Positions 62,411 through 64,000 of a DNA stretch of 64,000 nt are shown piece after piece. The notes below the pieces were generated by a model. It was given only the letters and a program-made list of their open reading frames with translations. It had not been told where the DNA came from and made no database searches. The DNA is from Mycobacterium uberis (GTDB lineage Bacteria; Actinomycetota; Actinomycetes; Mycobacteriales; Mycobacteriaceae). The first letter of the stretch is position 1. The number at the start of each line of letters is the position of its first letter. The position numbers and the translations under genes are program-made. Location: positions 62,001 to 126,000 of the forward strand of contig NZ_QAYL01000015.1 in NCBI RefSeq assembly GCF_003408705.1. Reading direction: 5' to 3'.

Positions 62411-63268
62411 ATGTCTGCTCGCACCGCACTTTCTCCCGGTGAGTTGTCCCCGACTCTGCTGGTGCCTGTGCTGATACCACGCCCTGAATACGTAGGTAAG
62501 CCGACGGCGCAGGAGGGCAGTGAACCGTGGGTGCAGACTCCAGAGGTGATCGAAAAGATGCGCGTCGCCGGCCGGATTGCGGCCGGCGCATTGACTGAAG
62601 CAGGCAAGGCAGTTGCGCCCGGCGTGACGACCGACGAGCTAGATCGGATTGCCCATGAATACATGGTTGACCACGGCGCCTACCCCTCAACGTTGGGATA
62701 CAAGGGCTACCCGAAGTCGTGTTGTACGTCGCTCAATGAGGTCATCTGTCACGGTATCCCAGACTCGACGGTGATTGCCGACGGTGACATTGTCAACGTC
62801 GATGTCACTGCCTATATCGATGGTGTGCACGGTGATACCAATGCGACCTTTCTGGCCGGCGATGTTTCTGAACCTCACCGGCTACTCGTTGAACGAACCC
62901 GCGAAGCAACGATGCGCGCGATCAACGCAGTCAAACCTGGACGTGCGTTGTCCATCATTGGCCGGGTTATCGAATCGTATGCAAACCGGTTCGGGTACAA
63001 TGTGGTTCGTGACTTCACCGGTCATGGCATCGGCACCACGTTTCATAATGGGCTGGTTGTCTTACATTACGACGAACCTTCTGTCACGACAATCATGCAG
63101 CCGGGGATGACATTTACCATCGAGCCGATGATCAACCTCGGAACTTTGGACTATGAAATCTGGGATGACGGCTGGACAGTGGTCACTAGGGACCGCAAAT
63201 GGACTGCGCAGTTCGAGCATACGCTGTTGGTTACCGACACCGGTGTCGAGATCCTCACCGTACTGTGA
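62411..63268 (+). CDS. mapB: methionine aminopeptidase
   Basis: Removes initiator Met; counterpart of Rv2861c (type Ic, with an N-terminal SH3-binding-like extension). 285 residues. Metal ligands are seen in [17 protein letters not shown] (two Asp), [12 protein letters not shown] (His), [10 protein letters not shown] (Glu) and QFEHTLLV (Glu). The first 40 residues ([20 protein letters not shown]) form the mycobacterial extension. ATG start, about 100 bases after the PBP gene. Confidence 0.95.
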   Translation: MSARTALSPGELSPTLLVPVLIPRPEYVGKPTAQEGSEPWVQTPEVIEKMRVAGRIAAGALTEAGKAVAPGVTTDELDRIAHEYMVDHGAYPSTLGYKGYPKSCCTSLNEVICHGIPDSTVIADGDIVNVDVTAYIDGVHGDTNATFLAGDVSEPHRLLVERTREATMRAINAVKPGRALSIIGRVIESYANRFGYNVVRDFTGHGIGTTFHNGLVVLHYDEPSVTTIMQPGMTFTIEPMINLGTLDYEIWDDGWTVVTRDRKWTAQFEHTLLVTDTGVEILTVL

Positions 63269-63516
63269 TCTGCTGGGCGAACTGATGGCATCGCACATTG
63301 ACATGAATACTAGTCGTTGACCTGCTTGATAGCCTACCACCGCGGCGGCCACGGATTCGCGTGCAATTCGGCGATGCATGATGGTGTAATAGCTTGGTAA
63401 ATACTGATGAAATCATAGGTAATTCAGATGCATTCGGTACTTACATTGGTGGAGAGAACCCGCGAGACTGACTCGTAAGCAGGAAGATCGACTACAATGG
63501 TAAGTATCTACCATCA

Positions 63517-63955
63517 ATGATGACTACGCTCGACGGATTTCCGGTTCTGGTCTGCATAGCTGGTCCGAAGAATGGTGTCGTCGTCATGATACTAGGTGCC
63601 GAGCAGCGTGGGCTCACTGCCTATGAAATGGTGCGCGCCCTATACCCCGCTTCGCTGCGGACTTTCATTATCGGCCCTGACCCGCAGTTGATCGTCAAGT
63701 CGGTGGTCGGCATCCGTAACACCCTGGGGATCAGCTAGGCGGTGGAACGTGACAGCCAGCGGTTCCGTTTATGCTGACTACCGCATGGTGGACTTGCTGG
63801 GACGACGCAGCGACCAGGAGTCGGCCGCCGAGATCATGTTGCGCACCAGCACCTGGTTAGTGTCAGTGGTATTCACGCGATATGCGCTGAACATTAACGT
63901 CCACAATCGATTTGCCAGCCGTAGCTGCGCGCCGACCGTCATGCATGGTGACTAG
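63517..63955 (+). pseudogene. alpha/beta-hydrolase-like remnant (5' part?)
   Basis: Read in two frames: MTTLDGFPVLVCIAGPKNGV, VVMILGAEQRGLTAYEMVRA and FIIGPDPQLIVKSVVGIRNT then LGIS and a stop (63736-63738). Further on, SVYADYRMVDLLGRRSDQES then AAEIMLRTSTWL lies in another frame (63764-63875). The pattern recalls mycobacterial alpha/beta-hydrolase proteins near Rv2854, but no nucleophile elbow (GxSxG) survives. The gene body between the two pieces is largely deleted. Assignment is weak. Confidence 0.4.
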
Positions 63956-64000
63956 GAATCGCGGCTGTGTTAAGCAAATCGTCGGCGTCGATGTCAATCA

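Noticed and set aside
1..64000. CRISPR arrays, tRNA genes, or M. leprae RLEP-type repeats
   Set aside because: No regularly spaced repeats, no cloverleaf with a T-loop GGTTCGAATCC-type sequence, and no long dispersed repeat that I could recognise.

Overview
The window is a piece of a Mycobacterium genome in advanced decay, and I read it as Mycobacterium leprae or a very close relative. Intact genes are mycobacterial in content and order: smc-ftsY, ffh, rpsP-khpA-rimM-trmD, rplS-lepB-rnhB, rpsB-tsf, pyrH-frr-cdsA-rlmN and dxr-rip1-ispG. Between them lie long stretches with no intact frame, whose pieces in several frames still spell recognisable mycobacterial proteins. This mosaic of housekeeping genes and pseudogenes is the hallmark of M. 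leprae. No tRNA, rRNA, CRISPR array or intact insertion sequence was seen. Comparisons with M. tuberculosis (Rv numbers) are from memory, not from a search.

Layout. 1-3453: 3' part of pyruvate carboxylase with one frameshift, then rsmD and coaD. 3529-5990: remnants of a 13E12-family protein and a YraQ-type permease. 6186-9219: sepIVA, a DUF177 protein, rnc, mutM. 9287-9985: decayed OsmC protein and acylphosphatase. 10044-14982: smc and ftsY. 15132-18732: the whole ammonium/PII module amt-glnB-glnD, all dead. 18727-25482: helicase and htpG on the minus strand, then ffh and an amidohydrolase. 25544-30625: six consecutive pseudogenes (pknI, D-amino-acylase, TetR, dacB2, SnoaL-like). 30813-36570: ribosome and tRNA maturation, secretion and RNase HII genes, with lppW inverted inside. 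37185-40749: dead ABC transporter, unknown gene and NodU-type carbamoyltransferase. 40832-44311: xerC, an M23 peptidase remnant, rpsB-tsf. 44348-49690: amiC, a marR/MFS divergon, an MPT63-like antigen, a response regulator and a CsbD protein, all dead. 50035-55043: pyrH, frr, cdsA, rlmN, mpt53 and a CcdA-like membrane protein. 55163-63268: HicB-like remnant, DUF2631 gene, dxr-rip1-ispG, a GNAT remnant, a lipoprotein PBP and mapB. 63517 to the end: a hydrolase remnant.

Working together. The surviving genes serve translation (rpsP, rimM, trmD, rplS, rpsB, tsf, frr, rlmN, rsmD, mapB), co-translational targeting and secretion (ffh, ftsY, lepB), chromosome upkeep (smc, xerC, mutM, rnhB), lipid, nucleotide and isoprenoid supply (cdsA, pyrH, coaD, dxr, ispG) and envelope work (sepIVA, rip1, PBP, mpt53/ccdA). 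What died is mainly sensing, transport, catabolism and regulation.

Most notable observations: three long near-perfect inverted repeats inside or beside pseudogenes (46116-46152, 47365-47412, 55308-55349); a decayed carbamoyltransferase locus with an unidentified partner gene; a synteny junction near 6000; and the block loss of PII signalling.
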